Source of the DNA: JACKIC01 sp964543795
Lineage (GTDB): Bacteria > Planctomycetota > UBA1135 > UBA2386
Assembly (NCBI GenBank): GCA_964543795.1
Contig: CAZIZN010000004.1
Location: forward strand, 1 to 64,000
Length of the DNA stretch: 64,000 nt
Direction of reading: 5' to 3'
In this document: one piece after another, positions 1 to 8,975 of the stretch
Layout: each line of letters begins with the position of its first letter
Numbering within the stretch: position 1 is the stretch's first letter
Position numbers and translations under genes: made by a program
The notes under the pieces: model-generated
Databases searched by the model: none
Seen by the model: the letters and a program-made list of their open reading frames with translations, nothing else
Told to the model about the DNA's origin: nothing

Positions 1-2
1 TC

Positions 3-1886
3 CTGGCGGGTCTCGCCGCGTTCTACCCCTGGGAGCTCGGTGTGAAAGCGGATCCCTTTGCGGCGGCGCCGGTGGGAATCCGTCCGGAATGGTACTTTCT
101 GTGGGCCTTTCAGACGCTGAAATACGCGCCCTCGTCGATTCTGGGGCTCAACGGCGAGTTGCTGGTCATCACCGCCCTGGCCTGCGGCGCCGTCCTGCTG
201 CTGGCGCTGTCCCTGCCGGCACAGGTTCCCGATCTGCCCCCGGTGCGCCTCGAAGGCGTGGCCGTCGATCCCCGGCAGCGGCCGGTGCCCGGCGCGCGCA
301 TCGAGATCGAACACGACGGCCGGACGATCGCCACCGTGCACGGTGACGGCGAGGGCCGTTTCGTCGTGCCGCGCGCGCCGCAGGACGTCGTCCTCGTACG
401 CGCGTTCACGCCCGCGCCCGACATCGGTGCCCACTGGATCGACCTGCTCGGGCAGGAGCGCGGCTTCGTGCGCGTGACCCTCGGGCCCGCGCGGCGCGTC
501 ACCGGCACCGTGCGCGACGGGCAGGGCCAACCCGTCCCCGGCGCCTGGGTCGTCACGGAGGTGCCGGGTGCAACCGCACTGGCGCTCACCGCGACGGCGG
601 CGCAATGCGACGCCAACGGCGCGTACCACCTGTCGCACGTGCCGATGGGTGCCGTGACGCTGCGCGCCTGGGCCGACGGCTGCGATGCGGGCGAAGGGCG
701 ATGCGACGGCGCCGCCGACGCGACCGTCGACCTCGCGGTCGAGCGGGACGGCTTCCGCGAGCAGCGCTTCGAGCTCGTCGGCGCGGACGCGGCGACGATC
801 GCCGCCGCGCGCCTGCACGTCGCCGCGACCTTCCGCGGACTGCCGGCGTGCCTGCCGCCGCCGCTGCGACGCGTGTCGTTCGCCGCCGACGGCACGGCGG
901 TGCTGCGCGGGTGGCCCGACAGCCACACCCTCCACGCGCGCGTCGTGGCGCCCGGCGTGGACGTGTGGCCCGTCTCGCATACGACCGCCGCCAACCAGGG
1001 CAGCCAGCTGCGCCGCTTCCATCGCAGCGACGAGACGACGCGCATCCGCGGCCGGCTCGCCGCCGCGGCCGGAACCGCCCTCGGCAACCGCCTGCTCGCG
1101 CTGCAGCCGGTGCCGCAGCAGCCCTGGCCGGCGCGGCCGACGCTCGCCCGCACGCGCGCCGACGGTTCGTTCGAAGTCACCGCACCGGTGCGCCGCAGCG
1201 AGTGCTTCGCGCTGCGCATCGGCGATGCCGGACTCACGGTGGCCGGCGACGACCGCGACCGCTGCTGGTTCGTCGGCTGGCACGGCTCCGAGGAACACCT
1301 CGTGCCCGTGGAGCCCGCGCGCGAGATCCGCCTGCGTGTGCGGGGGCCGGACGGCAGCCCGGCGGCCGGCATCGCCGTCACGGTGTTCCGCGGCACATCG
1401 CAACCGCGCGACGTGAACCAACCCGGCTGGACCAACGGCCTCGCCGAGCACCTGCACCTGCTCGGCGAACCCCTGGCGCACGGCGTCGGCGACGCCGACG
1501 GTTCGGTGCGCATCCGCGGCCTGCAGCTGTTCGCCAGCGAGATCGTCGCCTGCCTGGCGATCGGCGCGGACGGCTGGACCGAGCGGATCGCCGAAGTCGG
1601 CGACGGACCGCTCGTCGATCTCGGCGTCGCAACCCTCGACCGCGCCACCGAAGTCGCCGTCGACGTCCGCGAAGGCGGGGATCCCGTGTCGGGAGCCCGC
1701 GTGCACTTCCACCCCCACCGCACGTTCGCCTTCACGCCTGCCGCAGCCGTCGCCGACCGCGAGGGTCGCCTCGTCGTCCGTGGCCTGCTGCCGCACATCC
1801 ACAGCATCGGGCGCTTCACCGACGGCCTGCCGTCGTACCGCCAGGTCCACCTCGCCGCGGGCGAGAACGAACTGTCGCTGCACTGA
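3..1886 (+). CDS. Cytochrome b C-terminal part fused to carboxypeptidase-regulatory-like domains (5' end outside window)
   Basis: The reading frame is already open at base 3, so the start lies upstream. The first residues carry the classic cytochrome b / subunit IV signature (FYPWELG, then AP-GIRPEWYFLWAFQ), the quinol-site PEWY loop of bc1/b6f complexes. One hydrophobic helix of about 21 residues follows (ELLVITALACGAVLLLALS). After it come roughly 540 residues of extracytoplasmic-type beta-sandwich repeats, with carboxypeptidase-regulatory-like segments such as VTGTVRDGQGQPVPGA. The last helix or helices of ordinary cytochrome b appear to be replaced by this tail. In the standard topology the helix after PEWY runs toward the cytoplasm, so the location of the tail is unclear. 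The stop lies 3 bp from the convergent hydrolase gene. The cytochrome b identity is sure; the role of the tail is unknown. Confidence 0.85.
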   Translation: MAGLAAFYPWELGVKADPFAAAPVGIRPEWYFLWAFQTLKYAPSSILGLNGELLVITALACGAVLLLALSLPAQVPDLPPVRLEGVAVDPRQRPVPGARIEIEHDGRTIATVHGDGEGRFVVPRAPQDVVLVRAFTPAPDIGAHWIDLLGQERGFVRVTLGPARRVTGTVRDGQGQPVPGAWVVTEVPGATALALTATAAQCDANGAYHLSHVPMGAVTLRAWADGCDAGEGRCDGAADATVDLAVERDGFREQRFELVGADAATIAAARLHVAATFRGLPACLPPPLRRVSFAADGTAVLRGWPDSHTLHARVVAPGVDVWPVSHTTAANQGSQLRRFHRSDETTRIRGRLAAAAGTALGNRLLALQPVPQQPWPARPTLARTRADGSFEVTAPVRRSECFALRIGDAGLTVAGDDRDRCWFVGWHGSEEHLVPVEPAREIRLRVRGPDGSPAAGIAVTVFRGTSQPRDVNQPGWTNGLAEHLHLLGEPLAHGVGDADGSVRIRGLQLFASEIVACLAIGADGWTERIAEVGDGPLVDLGVATLDRATEVAVDVREGGDPVSGARVHFHPHRTFAFTPAAAVADREGRLVVRGLLPHIHSIGRFTDGLPSYRQVHLAAGENELSLH

Positions 1887-1889
1887 CCG

Positions 1890-3038
1890 TCAGCGGCGCG
1901 CGAGCGGCAGCGACAACGTCTCCATGCACAGCGTGCGCAGCTTCGCCATGACCGGCCCGGCCGCGCTCGTGTTGAACGCGCCGAGCGCGCCCGTGCCCGA
2001 CGCCGGGTGCACGTAGAAGAACGTCACGAACGACCGCTGCCCGCCCGTGTGCGTGACGAAGCGCGACCCCTGTCGCTCGTGCACGAAGAACGTGAGACCC
2101 ATGTGCTCGGCCCCGCCCGGCGCCGTCGGCAGCCGCGGCTGCCACATCGCCTCGAGCGAGGCGCGTGCGAGCACGTTCGCCGCGTCGCTGCCGGCCTGCA
2201 CCGCGCCGAGCAGGAACGCGAGGTAGCGCGCCATGTCCGGCAACGGCGCATTGAGGCCGCCGTTGCTGACGGTGATGCCCGTGTCGAAGTCGGGACCGAG
2301 GTCCTTCATGTCGCCGCCCTCGTGCTCGTAGCTGTGCGACCGGTGGCGTGCGAGGTGGTACGGCGTCGCGTCGAAGTAGCTGCGCGCCATGCCCAGCGGC
2401 CGCAGCACGTTCTTCTCCATGTAGACCTCGTAGTCGTCGCCCGAGAGGCGTTCGATCGCGCGCCCGAGGAACACGATGCCGGGATTGCTGTAGGCGAACC
2501 GGCTGCCGGGCGCGAACTCGACCTCGGTGTAGGGCATCATCGCCACGAGCTGGCTCCACTCGGTGGGCTCGTGCGGATGCCAGCTGCGGTCGCCGCCCCA
2601 CGGCCACGTGCCGGCGCGAAAGCCCGCGCTGTGCGTGAGCAGGTGCTCGATCGTGATGGCCGGCAGTTCGCCGCGCGGATCGTGCGCGGCGCGCAGTTCG
2701 GGCACGAAGTCGAGGATCGGCTGGTCGAGGCGCAGCCGCTGGCGGTCGCGCAGCTGCAGCACGGCGATGCCGGTCAACGTCTTCGTGCAGCTGGCCCAGT
2801 GGAAGATCGTGTCGCGGTCGACGGCGCGACCGCCCTCGCGGTCGGCGAGGCCGTGCGCGGCGAAGCCGAGTTCGCGATCGCCGCGCACGAACAGCAGGCT
2901 GCCGCCGACGACGCCCGCCCGCTCGCATTCGTCGCGCAGCGTCGCCGCGACAGCGCTCCAGGCCTTGGCGAAGTCGAACGGATCCTGCTGCGGCGTCGGA
3001 ACGCACGCGGCGACGAGCAAGGCGAAGGCGGCGACCAT
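1890..3038 (-). CDS. Beta-lactamase-family serine hydrolase, lipoprotein
   Basis: This 382-residue protein belongs to the class C beta-lactamase / esterase / DD-peptidase-like family. Visible motifs are S83-x-x-K86 (SCTK), a YSN tyrosine motif (FAYSNPG) and a late HTGG corresponding to the KTG motif. The N-terminus MVAAFALLVAAC has a lipobox ending in Cys12, so the mature protein is probably a lipoprotein. The ATG at 3038 is chosen because it places the lipobox correctly; the frame is open much further upstream, but that part is shadow of the next gene. The substrate cannot be deduced: members include esterases, D-aminopeptidases and peptidoglycan enzymes. Confidence 0.85.
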   Translation of the reverse strand: MVAAFALLVAACVPTPQQDPFDFAKAWSAVAATLRDECERAGVVGGSLLFVRGDRELGFAAHGLADREGGRAVDRDTIFHWASCTKTLTGIAVLQLRDRQRLRLDQPILDFVPELRAAHDPRGELPAITIEHLLTHSAGFRAGTWPWGGDRSWHPHEPTEWSQLVAMMPYTEVEFAPGSRFAYSNPGIVFLGRAIERLSGDDYEVYMEKNVLRPLGMARSYFDATPYHLARHRSHSYEHEGGDMKDLGPDFDTGITVSNGGLNAPLPDMARYLAFLLGAVQAGSDAANVLARASLEAMWQPRLPTAPGGAEHMGLTFFVHERQGSRFVTHTGGQRSFVTFFYVHPASGTGALGAFNTSAAGPVMAKLRTLCMETLSLPLARR

Positions 3039-3175
3039 GCGGCCATCGTAGTCGCCGGCGCCAACGCCGCAGCGGGACGACAGGCGTGGCTGCGCCCACG
3101 CACGCGACCCGCGCGGCGGCGCTGGCCGGTCCGCCCCGGCACGTGGGCGCGACCGGCCGCGACGGGTGACCCGGC

Positions 3176-4720
3176 TCAGCGCTGACGACGGAACAGCAGG
3201 ACCGGACGTGTGCGCATGCCGACGGGCGGATGGAACGTCTCGGTGTCTTCGGCCGGCACGAGGCGGCCCGCGTCGCGGTAGCCGGGCACGACCATCGGCC
3301 ACAGTTCGACCGCCAGTTCGTCGAGCACGACGAGGTCGGCGCTGCGGGCGCGCGCGCGTTCGAGGAACTCGCGGCGCAGCGGCTCGGTGAAGGCCTGGGC
3401 CGCCGCGCCGCGCACGTCGTGCACCGCCATCGCGTGCGCACTCGGGCGCTTGCCGGCCATCCGGGCGAGGTAGCCGTGGTGCGGCACGACGACGTCGCCG
3501 TCGGCGGCGCGCAACAGCTCGACGAGCCGCCGGCCGGCCTCGGCGTCGGCGGCGGTCGGCAGGTGCCGCGCCACGTCGCGCACAGCCGGTGCCGTGGGTC
3601 GATCGCCGTTGCCGAAGTCCACCGCGAAGCTGGCCAGTTGCAGCAGCACGAGGCAACGCACGGCCACGGCCTCGCCGCGCCGCACCGGCCCGGCCGCGGC
3701 GCGCCAGGCGAACGCCGCCACGGCGGCGCAGGCGAGCCACGCCGGCATCAGCACGTTGACCGCGCCGCCCTGGTGCAGGCGCGACAGGACGCTCGAAAGG
3801 CAGAGTCCGCCCCACCAGGCGCCCGCCGCGAGCGTCTCGCGCGCCCCCGCCGCCCGGTTGCCGCGCAGGAAGAACCACAGGCAGAGCAACAGCGCGGGCG
3901 CCATCGGCGCGGCGTCGCGCGGCAGCGCGCGCCACAGCAGCGACAGGTCGTATTCGTGATCGCGCGGCAGCGACCACGTGTAGAACCCGAACCAACCGCC
4001 GGTGACCGCGTCGCAGGTCCGGACGACCGTCACCCACGCGGCCGCGAACACGACGGCGAAGACGAGACCGCGGCGCGGTGCCCGCAGCAGTGCGCTCGTC
4101 GCGAATGCCACCGCGATCGGCAGGGTGGTCTGCTTGGCGAGGTAGGCCGCGACCATCACGAGCCCGGCGAACGCGGCCGTGGCGAGACCCTCGCCGCGGC
4201 GCAGCACCAGGAGACCGGCGAGCATCAGGGCCAAGAACAGCGTGTCGACGCGTTCGGCGTCCCACCAGGTCTCGACGAGGAAGTAGCTGCCGCTCCAGAC
4301 GCCGCAGGCGATCAGGCCCGCCAGGCGCGAACGCGTCTCCGCCCGCACGAGCGCGAACAGGAGCCACTGCACCGCGAAGGCCGCGAGAATCGACGTGAGG
4401 CGCAGCGCCAGGAAGCCCTCGCCGACCACGAGCGCCACCGCGGCCGACGCATACATGTAGAGCGGCGTGTAGAGCAGCGGCACGAACTCGGCCGACGGTG
4501 CGGTGTAGATCGGCTCGCCGTCGAGGATGCGCGCGGTGTGTTCGGCGACGAGGCCGCCCAGCCACTCGAGTTCGAACGGATACCACAGGCGCGCGAACGG
4601 CAACCACGTCGCCAGCGCGATGCAGACCACGGCGAGCCCTGCGACCACGGTGGCGAGCGGGCGCGGCGCCGGCCCGGCGGGCGCTGGCGGCGGCTCGGGA
4701 TCGGTGGGCTGGGCGACCAA
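3176..4720 (-). CDS. Multi-pass membrane glycosyltransferase-like protein (PMT/ArnT type)
   Basis: The 514-residue protein has a proline-rich cytoplasmic start and about ten hydrophobic helices. An early external loop (FELEWLGGLVAEHTARILDG) and a later WWDAERVDTLF stretch resemble the acidic loop-1 region of GT39/GT83-type transferases that use polyprenyl-phosphate sugars. The C-terminal 120 residues are soluble. The family is judged from topology and these loops only, and no donor or acceptor can be named. It is read alone on the minus strand, with a 13-bp tandem repeat upstream of its start. Confidence 0.65.
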   Translation of the reverse strand: MVAQPTDPEPPPAPAGPAPRPLATVVAGLAVVCIALATWLPFARLWYPFELEWLGGLVAEHTARILDGEPIYTAPSAEFVPLLYTPLYMYASAAVALVVGEGFLALRLTSILAAFAVQWLLFALVRAETRSRLAGLIACGVWSGSYFLVETWWDAERVDTLFLALMLAGLLVLRRGEGLATAAFAGLVMVAAYLAKQTTLPIAVAFATSALLRAPRRGLVFAVVFAAAWVTVVRTCDAVTGGWFGFYTWSLPRDHEYDLSLLWRALPRDAAPMAPALLLCLWFFLRGNRAAGARETLAAGAWWGGLCLSSVLSRLHQGGAVNVLMPAWLACAAVAAFAWRAAAGPVRRGEAVAVRCLVLLQLASFAVDFGNGDRPTAPAVRDVARHLPTAADAEAGRRLVELLRAADGDVVVPHHGYLARMAGKRPSAHAMAVHDVRGAAAQAFTEPLRREFLERARARSADLVVLDELAVELWPMVVPGYRDAGRLVPAEDTETFHPPVGMRTRPVLLFRRQR

Positions 4721-4768
4721 GGCGCGGCGAGTCTAGCGCGGCCGGCGCTTCGTTCCTGCGCCACTGCG

Positions 4769-4830
4769 GGCCGGTCCTGCAGGCCGGTCCTGCAGGCCGA
4801 TCCTGCGGGCCGATCCTGTGGGCCGATCGA
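4769..4830. repeat. 13-bp tandem repeat, about 4.8 copies
   Basis: Units read ggccggtcctgca, repeated, then ggccgatcctgcg and ggccgatcctgtg, then a partial unit. The array fills the gap between the start of the membrane glycosyltransferase gene and the stop of the next minus-strand gene. The period of 13 is not a multiple of three, and no coding role is apparent. Confidence 0.8.
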
Positions 4831-4835
4831 TCCGA

Positions 4836-5219
4836 TCAGCGCCGCTGCGGCGGGCCGCCGTCGAGCACGAAGCTCCGCACGTCCGACGCGAGCACGACGT
4901 CGATCAGGACCACGCCCTGCGCGTACACGACCAGCCCCGGCGGCACGGCGGCCACGGGCAGGGTCGCGACGTACTTCGTCTCGGCAACGCCGACGCCGAG
5001 CACGGCGAAGTCGCCCAGCAACGGCGGCAGATCGACCAGGAAGTGCCTGAGTTCGGGCGACAACGACAGGATCACGGCGCCGACGAACGGGCTCGCCGGA
5101 CCGCCGACGGTGAACCGGACGGCCTCGGGTTCGAGAGCGACCTCGAAGGCCACGCGGTCGCTCTGGGCCGCGAGCACCGCAGCGAGACCGAACATCGGGA
5201 GGAACGAGAAACACCGCAT
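4836..5219 (-). CDS. Small secreted protein of unknown function
   Basis: The 127-residue product begins with a Sec signal peptide (MRCFSFLPMFGLAAVLAAQ) whose A-A-Q cleavage region is the same kind seen on other secreted proteins here. The mature part is a beta-rich domain with alternating hydrophobic residues and no cysteines. It resembles the C-terminal domain that ends several larger secreted proteins in this window, present here on its own; that link is inferred from composition and length. No function can be assigned. Confidence 0.6.
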   Translation of the reverse strand: MRCFSFLPMFGLAAVLAAQSDRVAFEVALEPEAVRFTVGGPASPFVGAVILSLSPELRHFLVDLPPLLGDFAVLGVGVAETKYVATLPVAAVPPGLVVYAQGVVLIDVVLASDVRSFVLDGGPPQRR

Positions 5220-5364
5220 CGCAGGACTCCTTGGGGTGAGCTGGTCGCGGACGACGGGGGTGGTCGTACTCCGCCCTCTAGCTGCGCACTCCGCCGCGGT
5301 AGCACGCGATTTGCCCGGCCGTCGCGGACCCGCCGCGGCAACGCGCCACCGGTATCATGCGTCG

Positions 5365-6633
5365 ATGCAGCGCTGCCTCCCGTTCGCACTGTTCGTCGGT
5401 CTGTGCGCGGCCCAGGACCTGCCGCACGTGGTGTTGACCTCGCTCGCCGCGGGCAGTCCGCGCGCGCAGATCCTCGACGTCGATCTGGCCCTGGCCACCG
5501 CGACGCCGCTGCCGCGGTTCCCCGCCGACGTGCTGCCTCCGCTCGCGATCACCGTCGACCCGTTCGACCGCGACCTCGTCGTCGCCTTCGACCTCGGCAC
5601 CGGCAACAGCCGCGTCGTGCGTCTGCAGCGAGCGGGCACGACCCTCGTGCAGCATCCGATGTTCGACGTGCCCGGCCGCATCACCGCGCTGGCGATCGGC
5701 GGCGACTTCGTGTTCGCGGCGAGCGACGGCGGCGGCGGGCTCTGGCGGGCGGCGCGGCGCGGCGGCCAGCCGGCGCTCGCCTATGCGCAGGCGAACCTCA
5801 CCGCGCTGCACGGCCTGGGCCACACCGGCGACGCAGCGCTGCTCGGCTGGACCGGCCGTCCCGGTACTCCCGCGCCCGACTCCGGCGTCGTGCTGGTCGA
5901 TCCACGCACGGGGCAGGTCCACCTCGGCCCACACACCTTCGCGAACCCGAACCTTCGCGAACTCACCGGCGCGGTCGACCTGCCGACGGGCGTGCCGCGG
6001 CAACTGCTGGCGTTCGACGACGGGTCGTACGCGCTGTTCGCGGGGCTGATCGGACCACCGGCCCCGGTCGTCACCACGCCGCCGATTCCGGTGGGCGGCG
6101 CGGCAGCCCTGGCGCCCGCGTCGTTGTTCGGCGTCGCACCGATGGGGCTCGGCGGTGCCTCGTTCCCGTTCCTCTACGAAGTCGACTTCTGGTCCGGCGT
6201 CGTCACCGTGCGCAGCCAGGCACTGCCCGGCGACCCAGTCGACTTCTGCGCCGGCGGCGATCGCAGCGCGCGCTCGCTGCCGATCAGCGACCGCTGCGGG
6301 CCGGTCGCGCTGCACCAGAGCTGGTCCGGCACGCCGCAGCCGGGCTCGGTGTTCTCGGTCGGCGTCCTGGCGACACCCGGCCTGGGTGTGTTCCTCGCCG
6401 CCGGCCTCGCCGACTTCCCCGGCCTGCCGGTGCCGTTGCCCGGCGGCTGCGGGTTCGACGTGCGACCCGACGCGGTTTCGTTCCTCGTAGTGCCGAACAT
6501 CGGCCAGGCGAACGTGGCGATCGCGGTGCCCGCGGGGCCCGCGTTCGTCGGCACGATCGTGTTCGCCCAGTGGCTGCACGCCGGCGCGGCGATCTCCGTC
6601 TCGGGCGCCGCGGCGCATCAGATCGGCTGGTGA
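5365..6633 (+). CDS. Secreted beta-propeller-like protein with planctomycete-type C-terminal domain
   Basis: The 422-residue protein starts with a signal peptide (MQRCLPFALFVGLCAAQ). It has a repeat-rich middle typical of secreted read-out proteins (blocks such as ITVDPFDRDLVVAFD and ALAIGGDFVFAASD) and a C-terminal beta domain with paired cysteines (SDRCGP, GGCGFD) that ends AHQIGW. The ATG at 5365 is preferred over an out-of-frame ATG at 5357. The last 16 bp overlap the convergent PepSY gene. The function is unknown; a propeller fold is inferred from the repeats. Confidence 0.7.
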   Translation: MQRCLPFALFVGLCAAQDLPHVVLTSLAAGSPRAQILDVDLALATATPLPRFPADVLPPLAITVDPFDRDLVVAFDLGTGNSRVVRLQRAGTTLVQHPMFDVPGRITALAIGGDFVFAASDGGGGLWRAARRGGQPALAYAQANLTALHGLGHTGDAALLGWTGRPGTPAPDSGVVLVDPRTGQVHLGPHTFANPNLRELTGAVDLPTGVPRQLLAFDDGSYALFAGLIGPPAPVVTTPPIPVGGAAALAPASLFGVAPMGLGGASFPFLYEVDFWSGVVTVRSQALPGDPVDFCAGGDRSARSLPISDRCGPVALHQSWSGTPQPGSVFSVGVLATPGLGVFLAAGLADFPGLPVPLPGGCGFDVRPDAVSFLVVPNIGQANVAIAVPAGPAFVGTIVFAQWLHAGAAISVSGAAAHQIGW

Positions 6634-7172
6634 ACCGCGCCGCTCCGCCGCGCGGCCGCGCGCTGCTGGCGTCGCCGCCACTTCGGCCAGAGCCACATGA
6701 CGTAGCCGCTCGCGGCGAGGTAGACGAGGATCAATCCGGCCGCGGGCATGACGATGCCGTGGGCGAAGCCGCCGAACGCCGAGCCATCGTGCAGGCCTTC
6801 GATCCAGTCGCTCGTGCGCACGGCCGGACCGCTGGTGCGCAGCGTCGTGGCGCAGACCTGCACCTCGAGGTGGTCGTGCACGCTGACCACCTTGTGCACG
6901 CGGTGCCGGGGACGGAAGTCGATGCGATCGATGTCGGCTTCGCTGCGGAACTGCGGCAGACCGAGCGCGAACACGGCTGCATAGACGGCGGGCAGCGGCT
7001 GTAGCGCGTCGACCGCGCCCGGCTCGCCCTGCACGAGGGCAGGCTGCAGCCACGCGTAGTCCTTCTTCAGCAGCAGCAGGAACCCCGTCGCCGCCGACAG
7101 CAGCAGGACGAGCCCGGCCGCGATGCCGAGCCAGCGATGCACGAGCCAGAGCAGCCGGAACCATTGCATCAC
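6618..7172 (-). CDS. PepSY-associated transmembrane protein
   Basis: The 184-residue protein opens with WFRLLWLVHRWLGIAAG, the typical first helix of PepSY_TM proteins. It has a periplasmic domain of about 90 residues and a final helix (GLILVYLAASGYVMWLW) with the characteristic GYVMW ending before a basic tail. Members sit in the inner membrane, often near iron uptake or reductase genes. This one stands alone and is about half the length of the double-PepSY forms. The start could be Met1 or Met2. Confidence 0.75.
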   Translation of the reverse strand: MMQWFRLLWLVHRWLGIAAGLVLLLSAATGFLLLLKKDYAWLQPALVQGEPGAVDALQPLPAVYAAVFALGLPQFRSEADIDRIDFRPRHRVHKVVSVHDHLEVQVCATTLRTSGPAVRTSDWIEGLHDGSAFGGFAHGIVMPAAGLILVYLAASGYVMWLWPKWRRRQQRAAARRSGAVHQPI

Positions 7173-7215
7173 CAGACGATGCCCGTCGCCCCCCCGCCGC
7201 GCTACCCTGCCGCCG

Positions 7216-8835
7216 ATGCCGAGCCGGGCCGACCTGCTGCTGCTGCTCGCCGTGCTGGCGGTGTTCGGGCGGGCCCTGCGCGGCGACTACGTCTACGACG
7301 ACCTGCCGCTGATCGCGCAGAACGCCGCGGTGCGCTCGTTCGATGTCGGGGCACTGCTCACCGAACCGCTGTTCGGCGCCGAGTTCGCCTACTGGCGCCC
7401 GCTGACCTCGCTGCTGCACGCCACCGGCCACCATCTCGGCGGCGCGGCCGGCATCCATGCCCTGGCGCTCGCGCTGCACGCGGCGAACACGCTGCTCGTG
7501 CGCCGGCTCGCGCAGGACTGGCTCGGCACCGCACCGCGGGCCGCAGTCGTCGCGCTGTGGTTCGCCGTGCACCCGGTGCAGGTCGAGAGCGTGGCGTGGT
7601 GCTCGGCACTCAACGAGCCGCTGTGGGTGCTGTTCACCCTGCTCGCGCTGCGCGCGCGCCGCGACTGGCGGGCCGGCGTGTTCTGCCTGGGCGCGCTGCT
7701 GAGCAAGGAGAACGCACTCGCCGCGCTGCCGATCGTCGGCCTCGTCGGCGGCCACCGCCGGCACCTCGTCGCGGTGGCGACCGCGGGGCTCTGCTGGTGG
7801 GCGCTGCGCGCCCTCGCGTTCGGCGATGCGGCGGCCGGACTCGCGCGGCTCCCGGACCTGCCGCCCCTGCCGATCCTGGACCGCGTCCTCGCGCCGGGCG
7901 AATTGCTGCTGAGGCACCTCGGACTGCTCGCGGCACCGGCGCCGCTGACACCGCTGCGGGCCTACGACGGCGTGCACCACGGCCTCGGGGCGCTCGGCCT
8001 CGGCCTCTCGCTCGCTGCTGCGCTGTGGCTGGTCCGCGGCGGGCGGAGCCTGGCCCCGGCGCGGCGCAGCGGCGTCCTGCTGCTGCTCGTGCCCCTGGCG
8101 CTGCCGGTGCTCTGCTGGCGCGGACTCGGCGCACACCCGATCGGCGAACGGTACCTCTACCTGTCGGTCGCCGGCGCCGGCCTGCTGCTCGTGCACGCCT
8201 GCGGCCCGCGTCTGGCGTGGCTGCCGTGGCTCTGCGCCGCCGCCGCCGCACCCTGGTCGTTCCTGCAGACGGCGAACTGGCGCGATCCGGCGACCTTCGC
8301 GGCCCACGCCGTACGCAGCGCGGGCACCGCACCTCGCGCCCACCTGCTCGCGGGCAACCTCGCGCTGCAGCGCGCACAGGCCGGCGACGCGGCCGCGCTC
8401 GCGACGGCTTCCGCGGCGTTCGCCGAGGCCGAGCGGCTCGCCGCCGCACGTGCCCCCGCGGCGAACCGGGCGCTCGCCGACGCCCTCGTGGGCCGCGGTT
8501 GGTGCCTCGTGCTCGAACGCGGCGGCCGCCGCGACGCGTTCACGCCGTCGATCGTCGCGACCTTCGCCCGGGCGACCGAGGCCGACGGCGGCAACGCCAG
8601 CACGTGGTTCGGGCTCGGTGTCGCACTCGCGATCGACGGCAGGAGCGCCGACGCCGAACGCGCCCTGCTGCGCGGCCTCGAACTCGATCCCCGCAGCAGC
8701 GTCGGCTGGTGCAACCTCGGCGACCTCTACGTGCGCAGCGGACGGCGCATCGAGGCGCGCGCGGCGCTGCAGCGTGCCCTGCGCTGCGATCCCGCCAACC
8801 AGCGCGCCGCCGAATTGCTGCGGGCGCTGGGCTGA
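7216..8835 (+). CDS. TMTC-like membrane protein with C-terminal TPR repeats
   Basis: The 539-residue protein carries RGDYVYDDLPLI close to its N-terminus followed by FAYWRPLTSLLHA. This matches the acidic first loop and the R-P-L motif of TMTC/GT-C-type proteins, which use polyprenyl-linked sugars. About ten membrane helices follow, and the last 120 residues contain TPR-like pairs (AFAEAERLAAARAPAANRA, LDPRSSVGWCNLGDLYVRSG). A protein O-glycosylation role is inferred from this architecture; acceptor and sugar are unknown. Confidence 0.7.
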   Translation: MPSRADLLLLLAVLAVFGRALRGDYVYDDLPLIAQNAAVRSFDVGALLTEPLFGAEFAYWRPLTSLLHATGHHLGGAAGIHALALALHAANTLLVRRLAQDWLGTAPRAAVVALWFAVHPVQVESVAWCSALNEPLWVLFTLLALRARRDWRAGVFCLGALLSKENALAALPIVGLVGGHRRHLVAVATAGLCWWALRALAFGDAAAGLARLPDLPPLPILDRVLAPGELLLRHLGLLAAPAPLTPLRAYDGVHHGLGALGLGLSLAAALWLVRGGRSLAPARRSGVLLLLVPLALPVLCWRGLGAHPIGERYLYLSVAGAGLLLVHACGPRLAWLPWLCAAAAAPWSFLQTANWRDPATFAAHAVRSAGTAPRAHLLAGNLALQRAQAGDAAALATASAAFAEAERLAAARAPAANRALADALVGRGWCLVLERGGRRDAFTPSIVATFARATEADGGNASTWFGLGVALAIDGRSADAERALLRGLELDPRSSVGWCNLGDLYVRSGRRIEARAALQRALRCDPANQRAAELLRALG

Positions 8836-8975
8836 GCCGCGACGTCACATGCATGGCACAGGGCGCCACGCCGCGGTGACCGTGGGGCGACCCCGGGCCC
8901 GCCCGCGCGGCGCGGCGCCGCCCCGGAAGGGGTCGCGGCACGAGCCTTGCCCGGGGCCGGCGGAGGCTCCATTCC

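Noticed and set aside
5278..8343. Very long minus-strand open frame across several genes
   Set aside because: It is an Arg/Gln-rich low-complexity shadow of the plus-strand secreted and TMTC-like genes; only the PepSY gene within this interval is supported on that strand.
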